NCBI GenBank assembly: GCA_963971425.1
Contig: OZ020523.1
Location: 22,611,105-22,675,104 of the forward strand
Length of the DNA: 64,000 nt
Reading direction: 5' to 3'
From: Bryoerythrophyllum caledonicum
Taxonomy: Eukaryota > Streptophyta > Bryopsida > Pottiales > Pottiaceae
This document shows positions 1 through 11,951 of the stretch, in pieces (the first letter of the stretch is position 1; each line of letters opens with the position of its first letter). The notes beneath the pieces are model-generated. The model ran no database searches. It was not told the origin of the DNA and worked only from the letters and a program-made list of their open reading frames with translations. Made by a program: the position numbers and the translations under genes.

Positions 1-690
1 TAAAAGTTATACCAAGGCCTATGAATTCGGTAAGTGTTTACTGCTTTGCTTTTAATGATCCAAGCTCCTATCCTTGAGCTACCATATTCTTAGATCTTGT
101 AGTGTTGTTTGCATGATTTGATTTGGACTTAAGGTTGTGTATTGCATTTCTTCTAGGAACCCATCAAGGCAAGGACCAAAGTATGGCTGCTACATAAGTG
201 TGTGCCAGGTAGCGTGGTTGCTGAGGGATACGCTGGAGTCAACCGAAATTCTAGAAGCCAAAGCGACCTCCACATGCAATGTAAATTGGGTACTCAGATG
301 GTAAGCATTGTTCGTGTCTTCTTTGATGGCATACCGGTGATGTTGGACAAAGAAAAAAGATTTCCCCCCGACGTGGATTTGGTGGATACGGTTGTTGGTA
401 TGCCCAACAATCCAATCTTGTGGGAAATCCCATATCTATGTCCAGTTCCCAACTTGCAAAGCCTCAGTGTCCTCACGGAGGATTGGGTACGTCCAAAGTT
501 CAACGTCAATGCTAGCAATTCACAACCACCTCAAAGTGGGACTCGGAGTGGAAACAAGCGTTTTTCAGCGCCTGCATTGAAGGATCCAAAGGGGAAGGAG
601 GCTCGACCTAATCATAATTCTCAAGCATCAAAGGCTCAAGAAATAGGAGGCACTGGAAAGCTTGGAAGGGCAGCCTCAAGGCCAAAGTGA
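1..690 (+). CDS. 3' end of a multi-exon gene, transposon-associated-like domain (partial)
   Basis: Two exons can be read: 1-29 (open in the same phase, donor GTAAGTG at 30) and 157-690, after an acceptor at 155-156, ending in TGA at 688-690. The second exon encodes about 177 residues. It begins EPIKARTKVWLLHKCV and continues with a pattern (VVAEGYAG, then V-x-V-hydrophobic, then a VVGMPNNPILWEIPYL stretch) resembling the small beta-rich C-terminal domain of plant transposon-associated proteins that I remember as DUF8039; that match is weak. The last 70 residues are Ser/Pro/Lys/Gln-rich and probably disordered. The 5' part lies outside the window, so function cannot be assigned. No internal stop is present, so the gene may be intact. 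Confidence 0.45.
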
Positions 691-1194
691 CGGCGTGGAA
701 TATAGTGACTATTTTGCCATTTTAAATCTCTATGTATGTTCTGAGGAGGTTTTTTCCTCTTCTATATAATATTTTAATTCTTACTTTGGTTCAAATTTCA
801 TGGTTGTTGGTGCATCAACTTAGTTAAGCTCATAAATGCCCTTGTCCTAAATTTAATGCATTCCACGTGCCTAAGTAGGATTGGATCTTCAGGACGGCAC
901 AAATTCATCGCATCTTCCACGTAATAGTTCTTTTATACCATGCATGCAACCAAGTGCACGACCTTGCCTCGAAGATACTTCGCATGCATAGAATATATAT
1001 ATTCAATAAAGATGGCATGTACAAATTTTGATACTTAAACCATGAACATCGCCGTCTTTCCACTTAATGCCCCAACTGCTACACCATGCCGATAACGCCT
1101 TGCATGGTAAGAACCCAGGTGTGCAGACCGTGCGGTCTACTTTAGCTCTTTGAGTTTAGTGCATCATGACAGTCGTTTTGAGCCCTTGTTTTAA

Positions 1195-2139
1195 CCCCTA
1201 AAGGACCAAGTGTCCAAAAAGGGCTTTTTGAAAAATCGGTCAGGTTCCTATGGTGTCAATTTCCAACATTCCTTTTTGAAAATTTTACTATAGAAAGACA
1301 TTACCAAGAGCTCAGTGGGAAAACAATTTTTTCCTAAATTGGACATTTGATGAAAAAGTTATAGGGTTTTGAATTTTAAATGGGGAGGGCGGGCACCTCG
1401 GGCACCTCCAAAAACTTTTGATAGGACACTCTATTGAAAGTGAGATTTTCAGTACTCGCAAGTAATATTATTTCCCTTCATGTTGTCAAAAAAAAGTTCT
1501 TGTCTTTAGTGGAAAATAGCATACCAACCCAAGTCAAACATTTTCACACATTGTCACTCATTGTTGGGCAAGGTACCAAAAAAACTTCTTCTTTTCCACA
1601 TAAAACCTAGAGATCTTCATATTTTTCACTTTTTATTTTTTTCACAACAATACGTAATGCAAACCTTCTTATTAACAATTCGGATTATCAATCAAGAACG
1701 TATTAAGTTCAAAAACAATTAAAGTGTGAATTAACAAATTTTGAGCCTCCACTCCTTGCACACTTGTTTTGAATATGCTACACCCGGTCTCTACCTCTAA
1801 AAATTGGTGTGTAAGGAGCTAACATCATGCTTAACAAGATGGTAATAGATTTAGACCTTGTGTAGTGAAATTTTTTGACACCAACTGAAGTCAAAGTCTG
1901 CTGATCCACTAAACGCAGGGAAGAAAATGAACCATTTGCTTGACTTCAAACACTATAATCTTTCAATCCGTGCGGTCAAAGTTTATGAAATTTTGTACAT
2001 GTATTACTTAATAAGCCTTTATTGAGATCTTACGGTCAAAACTATAAATAAAAGTTTTTGTTACCTTCTTTATTCATTGCACTAGAATCCATTAATTTTG
2101 AAGTGTTTTTGGTGTAAAACTGTCTTGGTACCTTAGGGG
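1195..2139 (+). mobile_element. Family A element, full length (piggyBac-like, non-autonomous)
   Basis: A 945-bp element flanked by TTAA at 1191-1194 and at 2140-2143. The left end reads CCCCTAAAGGACC and the reverse complement of the right end reads CCCCTAAGGTACC, so the terminal inverted repeat is about 15 bp and imperfect. No coding capacity is visible. This copy is the orientation reference for the family. Its interior (a segment complementary to GATCAGCAGACTTTGAC, and an ACATAAAACCTAGAGATC segment) recurs in copies at 10.5, 25.2, 40.5, 42.5, 48.1 and 54.7 kb. TTAA duplication plus ends starting CCC is the hallmark of piggyBac-superfamily transposition. Confidence 0.8.
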
Positions 2140-2143
2140 TTAA

Positions 2144-3844
2144 AGAAGACACTGCAGTCGAGCCTTTAGTCTTCCTTTTTAGACTAAATCATGGAAAACT
2201 TCCACCACTACAATAGTTTTTGCTACTAATCCATGTGAGACTAATTTGAAAGTTCAAAAATTTACAACCAATCATTAATTTACACTAGGGACCGAATCCA
2301 TCACAGACTAACACATAATTTAAGGACAAAGAATTCACTTTTCAATAATGGATGTGCACTATTGTCCCTCCTAGCATGCAAATAGCTTAAAATTGATCCA
2401 ACAGCTAGATGCATGGATCATATTTGTTTGTTATACACGATGGGAGAGACAATAGAGTTTTCCTGAAAGTCGAAATTTCCCAAGGTGGCTGCCCTGTGTC
2501 AGGCAAAAAGAGAGGGTGCAACACAATGTGCGAGCCTTGTGTCTTTTTCTAAACACAAACTCGGTATGCCATCTATAAGTGGAAATTTTTGCAAGGTGAA
2601 AATTCTCACCTTGCATATTTCCCGGACCACTGGCTGGCATTCCTTGAATAGCTTTACAGTCTCCTCAAGCTCCACCTTGCTCCTTCAATAATACTACATC
2701 TATCCTCAAGCCTAGGCCCCACATGCACATGTGCATGATTTGCTATTCACTATTCACTATTCACCATTCACTATTGCACTCTAAATTCAACCAGACATCC
2801 CCTGATCCACTCAATCTTTTTGGTTCCTCAATTTTGGCACTCCACATTCAGGGCAACTAGTAAAATTCAGGATACAGGATCTAACTATGGGTCTCCATGC
2901 CTAGTACTTTCAGGAAAACTCTAATGGGACACGCCCATTTCTCAACAATGGACCCTTTGTCCCAATGTTGGTTCGAGCTCATGTGGAAACAAGCCTCGGC
3001 TACTAAGAGCCCAATGTGTTTTGATTCTTTGGAGTAGAATTTTTGTTCAAGCGGGCCTTTCTCCTAAGGGCATCCTTGCGCGGCGCATTTAAGGCAACAA
3101 GGCCAAAAAATGGGCGGCATGATCTAAAGTCAGTGACCAAGTGTGGATCCCAAGCCGGCAAAATTTTGAGTAGGCTTTGGAAAATATAGGTCGGCCTCGA
3201 GGAAATGCGCGTCGTTTGGCGGGCTCAGCAAAGCATCTTTTCTCATTTATTTTTGGCTTCTTTGGCATTGACCGGTAGTTGCATTGATGACCAGTGAATG
3301 GCGTTGCAACATGTGGCTTCCTCGATTTCTGGATATCATGACTAGACCTCTTTGGCATGGCATGCGGTTTAGGCAAACTTTCACAATGACTTAAGAAAAA
3401 AACTTGCCCGTACCCGCAAGCGCCTTCAGAGCACGCCTTTTGAGGTTGCTTGAAGAGTGTGCATTGGAATATTCTAATCCTCAATTATGTGGATGATGAG
3501 CCCCACTGAAGATGGATGGTAGGAGAGCAGCTCGAGTTGATCAACAGTGGGGTTTGTGCCTAGCCAATTTTTATTAGGCATCATGGTTGGTCTATCCAAA
3601 TAAATATGGATAGGCCCGCCAAGTTTGGCAATGCCATATGGACCATGGTTGTTATGTTCTATAGATATTGTACCCGGTTATCCTTAGGTTGCTCATAATT
3701 CATGGGGTGCAGTTCTAAGTTTTTTCATATGCTTTGTGTAATTTTGTAGAATTGCCTTCGATTTACACATAAGTGCTATTGAGATCTCAACTTGTATTCC
3801 GTGTGCTATATTGGTGTGCTTTCAAGTTAGTGTTCTCGTGTGCA
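2144..3844. other. Intergenic, no convincing gene; contains a TIR pair
   Basis: No ORF with family features is visible. A reverse-strand ORF of 131 codons at 3089-3484 lacks any motif and is treated as chance. The stretch holds a candidate TIR element (2441-2944), a 10-bp-stem hairpin (TGCAAGGTGA / TCACCTTGCA near 2590-2616) and short CACTATTC direct repeats near 2745-2775. Confidence 0.4.
2441..2944. mobile_element. Candidate short TIR element (third family)
   Basis: The motif AGAGTTTTCCTGAAAGT near 2455-2471 is repeated in inverted orientation near 2908-2930. Outer bases GGGAGAGACAAT on the left and GGGCGTGTCCCAT on the right (reverse complement) extend the similarity, giving arms of about 30 bp around a ~500-bp segment with no coding signal. 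A target duplication was not identified, so the exact ends are uncertain. Confidence 0.35.
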
Positions 3845-4216
3845 ATGACTGACAGACTAGGCGATAGCGAAGTAGAGACCACGGTCGCTCAATTCTTAGA
3901 AGACGATGGGGTGGTCTCTCCTCATACCAACCAAGCGGATGCTAGTGGCCCAAGAAATGGAGATAGATTGAAGAGAAGAGTTGGACTCACAAGTCCTCGT
4001 CCTCTCTGTGCAGCTCCTATCTTGTTTGGAGGAGATTTGCATCGATATCGGGAGCAGATGAAGGTGTCCAAGCAACGCCGCCAAGAACACGGGAGCCAAA
4101 TCCACACCAAGACTGCCACAATTGGTCACCAAGGTTATGAATTTGATGATGACTTTGTTGAGATGTTTTTGTCACTTTCTAGACCAAACGCCACCTCCTC
4201 TCATGCAAGGGCATAA
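3845..4216 (+). CDS. Small hypothetical protein (124 codons incl. stop)
   Basis: ATG at 3845 opens a frame encoding MTDRLGDSEVETTVAQF and ending at TAA 4214-4216. The frame is also open upstream to 3773, but without family features there. The product is hydrophilic with mixed charge: an acidic N-terminus, a basic middle (RLKRR, KQRRQE) and an acidic EFDDDFVEMF segment near the end. I do not recognise it. It could be a first exon of a longer gene or a transposon remnant, since the downstream 0.6 kb belongs to a family A element. No splice-supported extension was found. Confidence 0.25.
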   Translation: MTDRLGDSEVETTVAQFLEDDGVVSPHTNQADASGPRNGDRLKRRVGLTSPRPLCAAPILFGGDLHRYREQMKVSKQRRQEHGSQIHTKTATIGHQGYEFDDDFVEMFLSLSRPNATSSHARA

Positions 4217-4319
4217 TCTCTTTTTGAGGTCATACTAAACACCTTCAACAAACTTTGACCACCTTCTGGAGCAACTTTTTGCAGTATGGGCTGTGAATTT
4301 ATTATGTTAACTTGAAAAA

Positions 4320-4808
4320 GATCATGTTAGGCACATGTGCACCAAATTTTAGAAGTAGAAGAGGTGTAGAAGATGTCCTAAAAAATCATGCAATGCAACT
4401 ACGTGCTGAGAATCAACAATACACTTTATATTTTGCATATATCATATCTTTCTAAGTTTTTTGAAACTCACAAATCCATACGGTAGATGCAAAGATCTTA
4501 ATTTCCTTTTGAACACGTCATTTTCTTTCTTTTGAATGGACAAAAACTCGAATTTAGAAGTTATTAAAGTTTAGTGACAGTATTTGTGATATGTCACAAT
4601 AAACTGCTGCACTATATGTATATGTAAGTGAAAATAAATTGTTACTTTTGAACCGTAAGTCGGAATTCTACGAAATTTGTGTCTACGCAAAGCTAATCAA
4701 AAGTTGTCCATTCAAGAAAAAATCTCAGAAAATAATGCCTAGAATTGAGAACGTGGTATCTTACCCAAACTCAAAATGTCTCCCGAGGGGACTTTGGTCC
4801 TTTAGGGG
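4320..4808 (-). mobile_element. Family A remnant with one intact end
   Basis: The right end GGTCCTTTAGGGG is followed by TTAA at 4809-4812. Internal words such as CACCAAATTTTAGAAGTAG match the middle of other family A copies in the orientation opposite to 1195-2139. No TTAA-CCCC left end was found, so the copy is truncated or belongs to a diverged subfamily. The left boundary given is approximate. Confidence 0.5.
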
Positions 4809-4812
4809 TTAA

Positions 4813-7162
4813 ATGAGGATCATTCCATCCACTTGCATATCATCCAATTAGTATATCCACTTACTTATGTGTCCACTTTTATGCTAGTACACACGAGTGA
4901 GCTACGGGATACTTTGTTTTATTTTGAGTTTTTTTTAAGATTAGAGTCTTCTTATGCTTGTTATGTCTTCAAATTGGCTTACATTTATAAATAGACTTCT
5001 AGTTTAGGTCACTTAAACTTTCATTGTTGTAGTGAAGGTTTAATTCTTTTGAATATATGGCCAGTGTTCATATCTTTTTGATTGATATAAAGAAGATTTG
5101 ATAAATAGATCTTTTTAAATGATATTGCCAAATCTGATATCTTATATCTTATTATATTATATCAAGACTATGTTTAGCACCAAGAATTTAGCATTTTTTA
5201 TTAATTAAAAAATTTCTTTGGAGCTTCCCTACAATTAAGAAGTAAGCATAAGTCTTTAGGATAGGGCTCAACAAACATCATGAATAGATAATGAAACTCG
5301 TCGCATGAGGAAAATGAAAAAATGTCCTTTTCTACATCTATGTTATACTAGAATAACACTAAACCACTACAATATTAATCCATTAATTAATTGAAGATAA
5401 GATGGCGTGAAAATTACATTGAGATAACAGTTGTAAAAAAGGCATGCAAGTAACCTCATCAAATTAGATATAAAGATGTCTACATGAAATTGGTATATAT
5501 TAGAATGGCAAGAAATGACAATAAACTTTATTTATGATGGCAATGGTGAAATTAACATTTGATTAACATTAACATTACATTATAATGAAATGTTACTTCG
5601 CATGCTATTGAATAGATATCAATGTAGCATGTATAAGAATAACATTATGCAAATGTTATATAAGTATCCAAAGATTGGATGAATTACACAAGTAACAAGG
5701 GTCATTGTAGTGATAAAACCATACACTAAATGCAAAGTAGTAGACTATTTGTCAATTGTTATAAAGATCGCATCTTTATTTTATTTTTTGACTTGTGGAC
5801 GTTTAGTGTATCAAAAGTAGAAGACTGTCAAGGATGAAAAGTCGTTGATTATAACCAAAATTTGGTTGGAATGAGGATGAGAAGTTAATGGGGGAGAATA
5901 AAGGCATAGCGGCCGGTAGCCGGTTGATTGAGGGTCACATTAATGACACTGGCGGAATCTTTAGTGTAGTTTTAACAAGGAAACTTTATTGTTCATGGTG
6001 TTGACATAGTTGATGGTATTGGGGCAATTGACGCTAATTAATTGTCATGGACGGGTAGCTCGGACATTATTGAGGGTGACAGTGCATGGCAGAGTGTCAC
6101 TTGTTGCAAAATCTTCACTGAGAAGCAACTACCCATGAAATGGTATGCATCTGGTATATTCTTCTGCCTTCATCCACTTCATCATTTATTATTTTGTTCT
6201 CTCACTTTTGCATAACTTTTATTGAGGTGTTAAATTTGAAAGTATGCTTGCCATATCGGAAAATATGTGAGATTATACATACACTTACTTTCCAACATAG
6301 CATTCTAGTAATGATATTATGATACGCATTTGAAATTAGTCCAACCATGCCTAAGAGCATGCATTTTTGCACTTACAATGTCAACTCGTAATGCACTTTA
6401 AGCACCTTCATGATAATAAAATTATATTTTCAAGTAAAAATGTAAGCACTTTAGGGGCATATAAAGAGTCTTGGCTTAATCAAACATAGGATTAAAATAT
6501 ATTATAATGATGCCTCACTCTATAATTTTCAATGCTACTATTGTTGTCTACACAAATGACATGTAAAAACTTGTTGGAAAAAATGATACAAATGTAGTAA
6601 TCATTATTCATGTCAGGAATATATAAAATCTTATGGTTGATAAAAAAAGAATAAGATACATGGTTTATCATACTTCTATATGTAGCTACCATAATACTTC
6701 AGGCCTCAGCATATACAAATTCCACACTATATTTAGCTTATCATCCTATGATTTCAGTAAATATTGTTATAACTTATTGGAATTACATATTAAGAATTAT
6801 TTCAATACATATATATACTATTAATAGAACCTAGTAGATGTAGTATTCACCATGTTTGTATTCATACATACTCAATAAATCCAACCCAACTTAAACTATT
6901 ATAGCATCCCTCAATCTTCATGCTCTTATTCCACTACAAAATTTCAGTGTATTAACTCATAGTTGCAAAATAAATAAATAAATTGGATCTAGTACCTCTC
7001 AAACTCCTTGGTAAATTTCCACTCATAAATTTGGTAGCCATACATTCCAAGGAATACCACTTTCCACAACATATTCTTCGAACCTTCATCCTTCTTTCAA
7101 TATTCAAAGTACTATAAATTGTACTAAGATTGTTGGTGGACATAGCAATCTAGAACTTAATA
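4813..7162. other. AT-rich intergenic DNA, no gene seen
   Basis: Long AT-rich stretch. Only short ORFs of 60-67 codons without motifs occur, and no RNA gene or recognisable element was found. Plain repeat-derived or neutral sequence. Confidence 0.4.
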
Positions 7163-7166
7163 TTAA

Positions 7167-7475
7167 CCCCTAAGGTTCCTTGATGATTTCTCAAAAAATC
7201 AAACACTTCAAAACTACTTATTCTAGTGCAAAGAGAAGGAACAAAAAATAAATGTTTTTTTTAAAAACTTTTAGCCGCACGATCCTTATCTAGACTATTA
7301 GAAATACATGTTCTCCAAATTTCATGGAATTTGATTTTATGGATTGGGAGGTTACAGTGTTTGAAGAGAAAAACAATGTCTTTTTCTTCCCTTTGTTCAC
7401 ATGAGCAGCAGAGTTTGACTTCTCTTATTGTCAAATTTTTGCATTGCACAAGGCCTAAATTTTATACCATCATGT
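7167..7475 (-). mobile_element. Family A, truncated copy
   Basis: TTAA at 7163-7166 is followed by CCCCTAAGGTTCC. The next 300 bases follow the family interior (CACTTCAAAACTACT, TTCTAGTGCAAAGAG, then GCAGAGTTTGACTTC and TTTGCATTGCACAAGG), in the orientation opposite to 1195-2139. Similarity ends near 7475 and no second end is visible, so it is a truncated copy. Confidence 0.6.
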
Positions 7476-8104
7476 AGTAAATGATGCAAATTCTTTGTTC
7501 ACCATTTTATACAGGTAAAAAAGCAGTATAACAAAATCAAGGAAATTGTAGAAGGGATAGAAATATAGTATTTGTGAAAACGTCACATGTGCATGTGACA
7601 TTTTTTTTGGCAAGGCAACTTGATTCTTAAAAATTGCAACAAATGAGATGTACTTATATATATATCCTGATTTCATGATTAAGAATAAGTGATTTTGAAA
7701 GAAAAAATGAAAAAGAATCATGAAAGAAATTTGATGAAATATAAGTCACAAGTTTTTACATTTAGCGATAGATGATTACATGCTAAGATTTCATAAACAA
7801 GTACATGCGTTTCAAAAGGATTGCAACACTCTCTATACATATTCAATCAAACTTGTATGTACATCCTTTACAGTATTTACATACACCAACTAAATTGTAG
7901 ACCAAACAGAAACGTGAGTGATATTTAACTATATAACAAGCTTTACATTAATTCCTAAATTCAAGCATAAGCAAACTTCAATGACCACATTGATATAAAT
8001 ATGATCACATAACTATCATCATGTAATGCTATGTCTATAGGCTTATATTGAAATTATGGGCATTTTTTATTTTTCCTCTTTTTTTTTCAAAAAACACATC
8101 TTCT
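7476..8104. other. AT-rich intergenic DNA, no gene seen
   Basis: No coding, RNA or transposon signal was recognised here. A short reverse-strand ORF at 7470-7721 is low-complexity and hydrophobic and is not supported. Confidence 0.35.
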
Positions 8105-8276
8105 CTATTAATACACTTCTATATAGAAAAGTATGTATTTCTTCTACATGTATATATTAAAAAATCGTGCATTTATTTGAAATGTACACCCTATTAATAC
8201 ACTTCCATATAGAAAAGTATGTATTTCTTCAACATGTATATATTAAAAAATCGTGCATTTATTTGAAATGTACATA
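8105..8276. repeat. 86-bp tandem duplication
   Basis: The segment beginning CTATTAATACACTTC at 8105 is repeated at 8191 with very few differences (for example TCTTCTACATG versus TCTTCAACATG). The exact 86-bp period and near identity point to a recent tandem duplication. Confidence 0.85.
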
Positions 8277-8439
8277 TTTACATGAATGCATCAAGCTTCC
8301 CATAATATGAAACTATTGGATGAACCAATACACCACCACAATGACATTTAATTACTTATATCAAACATCATCTATACTAAAAGTATTTCAGTCCTTGTCT
8401 ATTGGAACTAGTCATTTTGAACATATGACATTTCTACTA

Positions 8440-9059
8440 CACCGTTCCCTGAATATAGTGTAGACTAGACTATTTGAAATTTCCTACACTAATTTCATTA
8501 AACGCAAATTAAAGTGGTCCACTTCAATTTTCCATCCACATCAAATCATGTCCATTAGAAATAGTGTGGCTTGTTTCAAAATAAAAGACACGGGAATTGG
8601 TGTGGATAAGTTTTTACAAGTTGTACCCTAAAACCAAAATTATAATATAATAACATAATAATAACATAATAACATAATAAAATAATAACATAATAATATA
8701 ATAACATAATAAAATAATATAACATAATAATATAATAACATAATAACATAATAATATAATAACATAAGAATATAAACATAATATTATAATATAATATAAC
8801 AGAATATAATATTAACATAATAATATAACATAATAACATAATAATATAATAATAACATATATGAATAACATAATAACATATATTATAATATTAATATTAT
8901 ATACAATAGTACATATATAATAATAACATATTAATACTATATTAATAACCAAAATTGATGTGGTCCACATCAATTTTCATCCAAAACTAGAATTGATGTG
9001 GTCCACCTCAATTTTCATCCACATTACCTATACCTCCACACTATATTCAGTGAACGGTG
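8440..9059. mobile_element. Family B element with microsatellite core
   Basis: A 620-bp element flanked by TA (8438-8439 and 9060-9061). The left end CACCGTTCCCTGAATATAGT and the reverse complement of the right end, CACCGTTCACTGAATATAGT, match over about 22 bases. Bases ~8640-8940 are a TAATA/ATAACA low-complexity array that looks like expansion inside the element. The right third carries two copies of a short unit containing AATTGATGTGGTCCAC. There is no coding capacity. TA flanks fit a Tc1/mariner-like (Stowaway-type) mode, which is inference. Confidence 0.75.
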
Positions 9060-9407
9060 TAGCTACAATAATCGTACACACTAATTTAATCTACATGGCC
9101 TACATTAGATCTTGTATGATGTGAAAGTAATGGATGGCTCTCAAACTAAGCGCTATTCTTTTGAAAGAACAATCTTCTTTTCTTGAAAAACAATCCTCTC
9201 TTCTTGAAAAACAATCTTCTCCATGGAATGCCCTTTCAATTCTTGAGAAAATGCTTTGCTCTGAAAACCAATTTGGTGCAAAATGGTGAAGGACTCATGG
9301 AATTCATATAGCGCCAAATGTGTAGTGTTAGAGGGGATGAATGGTGCCACAAACTAGTCAGTGAAAATAGTGTGCATTATTCACAATGATTATTGAGGGC
9401 AACTTAA

Positions 9408-9839
9408 CCCCTAAGAGCCCAACTGTACATGGGGTGTACGTTTTGGATTTTGGGTAGGTTCTCCAAATTTTAAAAAAAACTTTTATTAAAATCTTTTACT
9501 AGATTGTCCCTGATAAGAGCTCCATGGAGATATTTGTATAATTTTTTTTGGATTCATGGTTTGAAAATTAGGACCACTCAAAATTTGAATTGGGGACTCC
9601 GGGCAACTCCAAAATTTTGCTAGAAGTCCTATTGACATTGAGATTTTCCATACATGTAGATAATATTTCTTTCTTTGAAGATGTCAAAAAAATAAATTCT
9701 TGTCTTTAGTGTAAAAAAACATTTTAACTCAAATCAAACATTTTTACACATTTCGGGCAAGCGGGGAAAAAACTTCATCTTTTCTACATAAAACCTAGAG
9801 ATCTTCATATTTTTCAATTTTCATTTTTTCTCATCCCAT
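9408..9839 (+). mobile_element. Family A, left half only
   Basis: TTAA at 9404-9407 precedes CCCCTAAGAGCCC. The following ~430 bases track the left half of the 1195-2139 copy (TTCTTGTCTTTAGTG, ACATAAAACCTAGAGATC) in the same orientation and then stop matching near 9840. No partner end follows in this orientation. Confidence 0.55.
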
Positions 9840-10452
9840 TGGTCCCTCACGCATCAATTGCAACTAATGCCAAACCTGCGTCAAACCCTAGCGCAATACA
9901 CTACAAGAATCGGGACAAGGCACTAAATCGCATGAATCAAGTCACGTCAAAACCAACATTGGAAGTAGAGCCAATGCTATGCCGATCTTCACGGTGACAA
10001 CACAAAAACAAAATTCTTTAAAATCGACAAACATCCTTCGTGTGTTCAGATTTCCCTTGATCTCTTCCTGGCGTGCCTGAATCTGCTGAATTTGTAGATC
10101 TAGAGACAATGAAAAGGAGTCTAGACAATAAACGACCACTCTCATCCGTTTACTAAGGGATGAAATGGACGGTCCTTGTAGATTTATATGTAGAGAAAAA
10201 AAATTAAAGCATTGTTACTGACAAAATTTAAATACAATTTAGTAGTAGATGATTTCAGATGTAACATTTTCGTCGTCCATGACGAGATGTTTGAGGCAGT
10301 TTATAACAAGGGCATTCACATGATGAGATCCATATTGTAAAAAATAGGGTCCATTGTTGCTAACAGGCACCTACAACAGAAAAGATACATCCAAAAAACA
10401 CTTGATAATTGCTTGGAAACATTCTAATATATTAATGACAGCAAAACATTAA

Positions 10453-11366
10453 CCCCTGAAGGACCACGACCACTTTCGTTCTAAAACCAGTCCAAAAGTG
10501 CCAGTGCCAAAAAGAGACATGAAAATCACATTTTAAAGTGAATTTCGGATTTTCAACCATAAGATCTTAAAATAGAATTCTATGTAAACATGCCATAAAA
10601 TTTTGGTTGCAATCCACTGCACGGATTGATAGATTTTAGTGTTTAAAGTCAAAAAAATAGTTCATTTTCTTCCGTGCGTTGAGTAGATCAGCAGACTTTG
10701 ACTTCACTTTGTATCAAATTTTTGCATTGTACAAGGTCTAAATCTTTTACCATTGTCTTGAGCATGATGTTATTTCCCAACACACCAATTTTAAGAGGTA
10801 AAAAAGGGGTGTAGCATATTCAAAACAAGTGTGCAAGGAGTGGAGGTTCAAAAATAGCCATTTCACGTATTATTTTCATGTATTCAAATGATAATCCAAA
10901 TGGTCAATAAGAAGGTTTTCACCACGTATTGCTGTTGAAAAAATAAAAAGTGAAAAATATGAAGATCTCTAGGTTTTATGTAGAAAAGATGAAGTTTTTT
11001 TCCCCCGTTGCCCGACAATGTGTGAAATTGTTTGACTTGGAATAAAATGCCTTTTTACACTAAAGACAAGATTTTTTTTTGAAAATTTCCCTAAAAAAGA
11101 AATATTCTTTATATGTGTGAAAAATCTCAATGTCAATAGAAACTTTTGTCAAAAAATTTGGAGGTGCCCAGAGTCCCCACTTTTGGCTTTAAGTGGTACT
11201 AACTTTCAAACCACAAATCCAAAAAAAAAAAAAAAAAAATGTCCACAAAGCTCTTATCAGAGGCAATCTAGAATAAAAATTTCAAAGAAAAAGGATCTTT
11301 TTCCGAATTTTAGGAATTTGTCCAAAATAAGAAATCCCCCCAAAGGAGACTCTAGTCCTTTAGGGG
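10453..11366 (-). mobile_element. Family A element, full length
   Basis: A 914-bp element with TTAA at 10449-10452 and 11367-11370. The left end is CCCCTGAAGGACC and the reverse complement of the right end is CCCCTAAAGGACT. The interior is inverted relative to 1195-2139 (the GATCAGCAGACTTTGAC segment near 10687). A poly-A run near 11221-11239 interrupts it. The ORF reading through 11117-11473 is an artefact of this AT-rich DNA. Confidence 0.75.
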
Positions 11367-11607
11367 TTAAGAAGACTATATACCTCGTCCACGATGCGGT
11401 GACGTACAATTCAACCTCCAGAAACCCTTCCACCACCTACGAGAAGGGAAAAGATATTTTGATAAGAAATTAGATCATCTCTTATGTTCAAAATAAGTGT
11501 TTGCGGCGTTATATTTGTGGTCAAGATTAGTGTCTTGTAGATTGAGGCTTGCACTTGTTTTGTCTTTGTTGAAGTGCATCAAAATTAAACAAAGAATGAG
11601 TTCAGTA

Positions 11608-11720
11608 CACCGTTCACTGAATATAGTGTGGAGGTATAGATAATGTGGATGAAAATTGAGGTGGACCACATCAATTCTAGTTTTGGATGAAAATTGAGGT
11701 GGACCACATCAATTTTGGTT
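11608..11720. mobile_element. Family B, terminal fragment
   Basis: TA at 11606-11607 is followed by CACCGTTCACTGAATATAGT, and the next 90 bases are the inverted copy of the right third of the family B element at 8.4-9.1 kb, including two AATTGAGGTGGACCAC units. The match ends at about 11720 and no opposite end follows, so this is a truncated copy at the left border of the gene-fragment mosaic. Confidence 0.65.
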
Positions 11721-11808
11721 TTGGATACTTTTGCTCTATGAAGCCCCTGCCACCGTCACTCAAAATCTCTCCATTCCTTGCAGAGATGAGGAAGTAGGCT
11801 TTGGAGGT

Positions 11809-11951
11809 GATAGAAGGTGCACAATAGGAAGTAGGGTTTGTTGGTGATAGAAGGTGCACAATAGAAAGTAGGGTTTGCACGTGATAGAAGGTACACAATA
11901 GAAAGAAAGGTTTGTAGGTGACAGAAGGTGCACAATAGGAAGTAGGGTTTC
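11809..11951. repeat. 37-bp minisatellite, four units
   Basis: Units starting GATAGAAGGTGCACAATA occur at 11809, 11846, 11883 and 11920 (the last as GACAGAAGG), an exact 37-bp period. The array abuts the first exon of the coiled-coil remnant and may lie in what was its upstream intron. The minus-strand ORF across it (Leu/Tyr/Cys-rich) simply reads the repeat. Confidence 0.85.

Noticed and set aside
1195-1205. CCCTAAA telomere-like heptamers in many places
   Set aside because: They are single copies within the family A inverted repeat (CCCCTAAAGG) next to TTAA; no tandem telomeric array exists.
3089-3484. Minus-strand 131-codon ORF
   Set aside because: No recognisable motif, no homologous pattern and no splice context; treated as chance.
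8576-8839. Minus-strand 87-codon ORF of Tyr/Ile/Leu/Met
   Set aside because: It reads the TAATA/ATAACA microsatellite inside the family B element.
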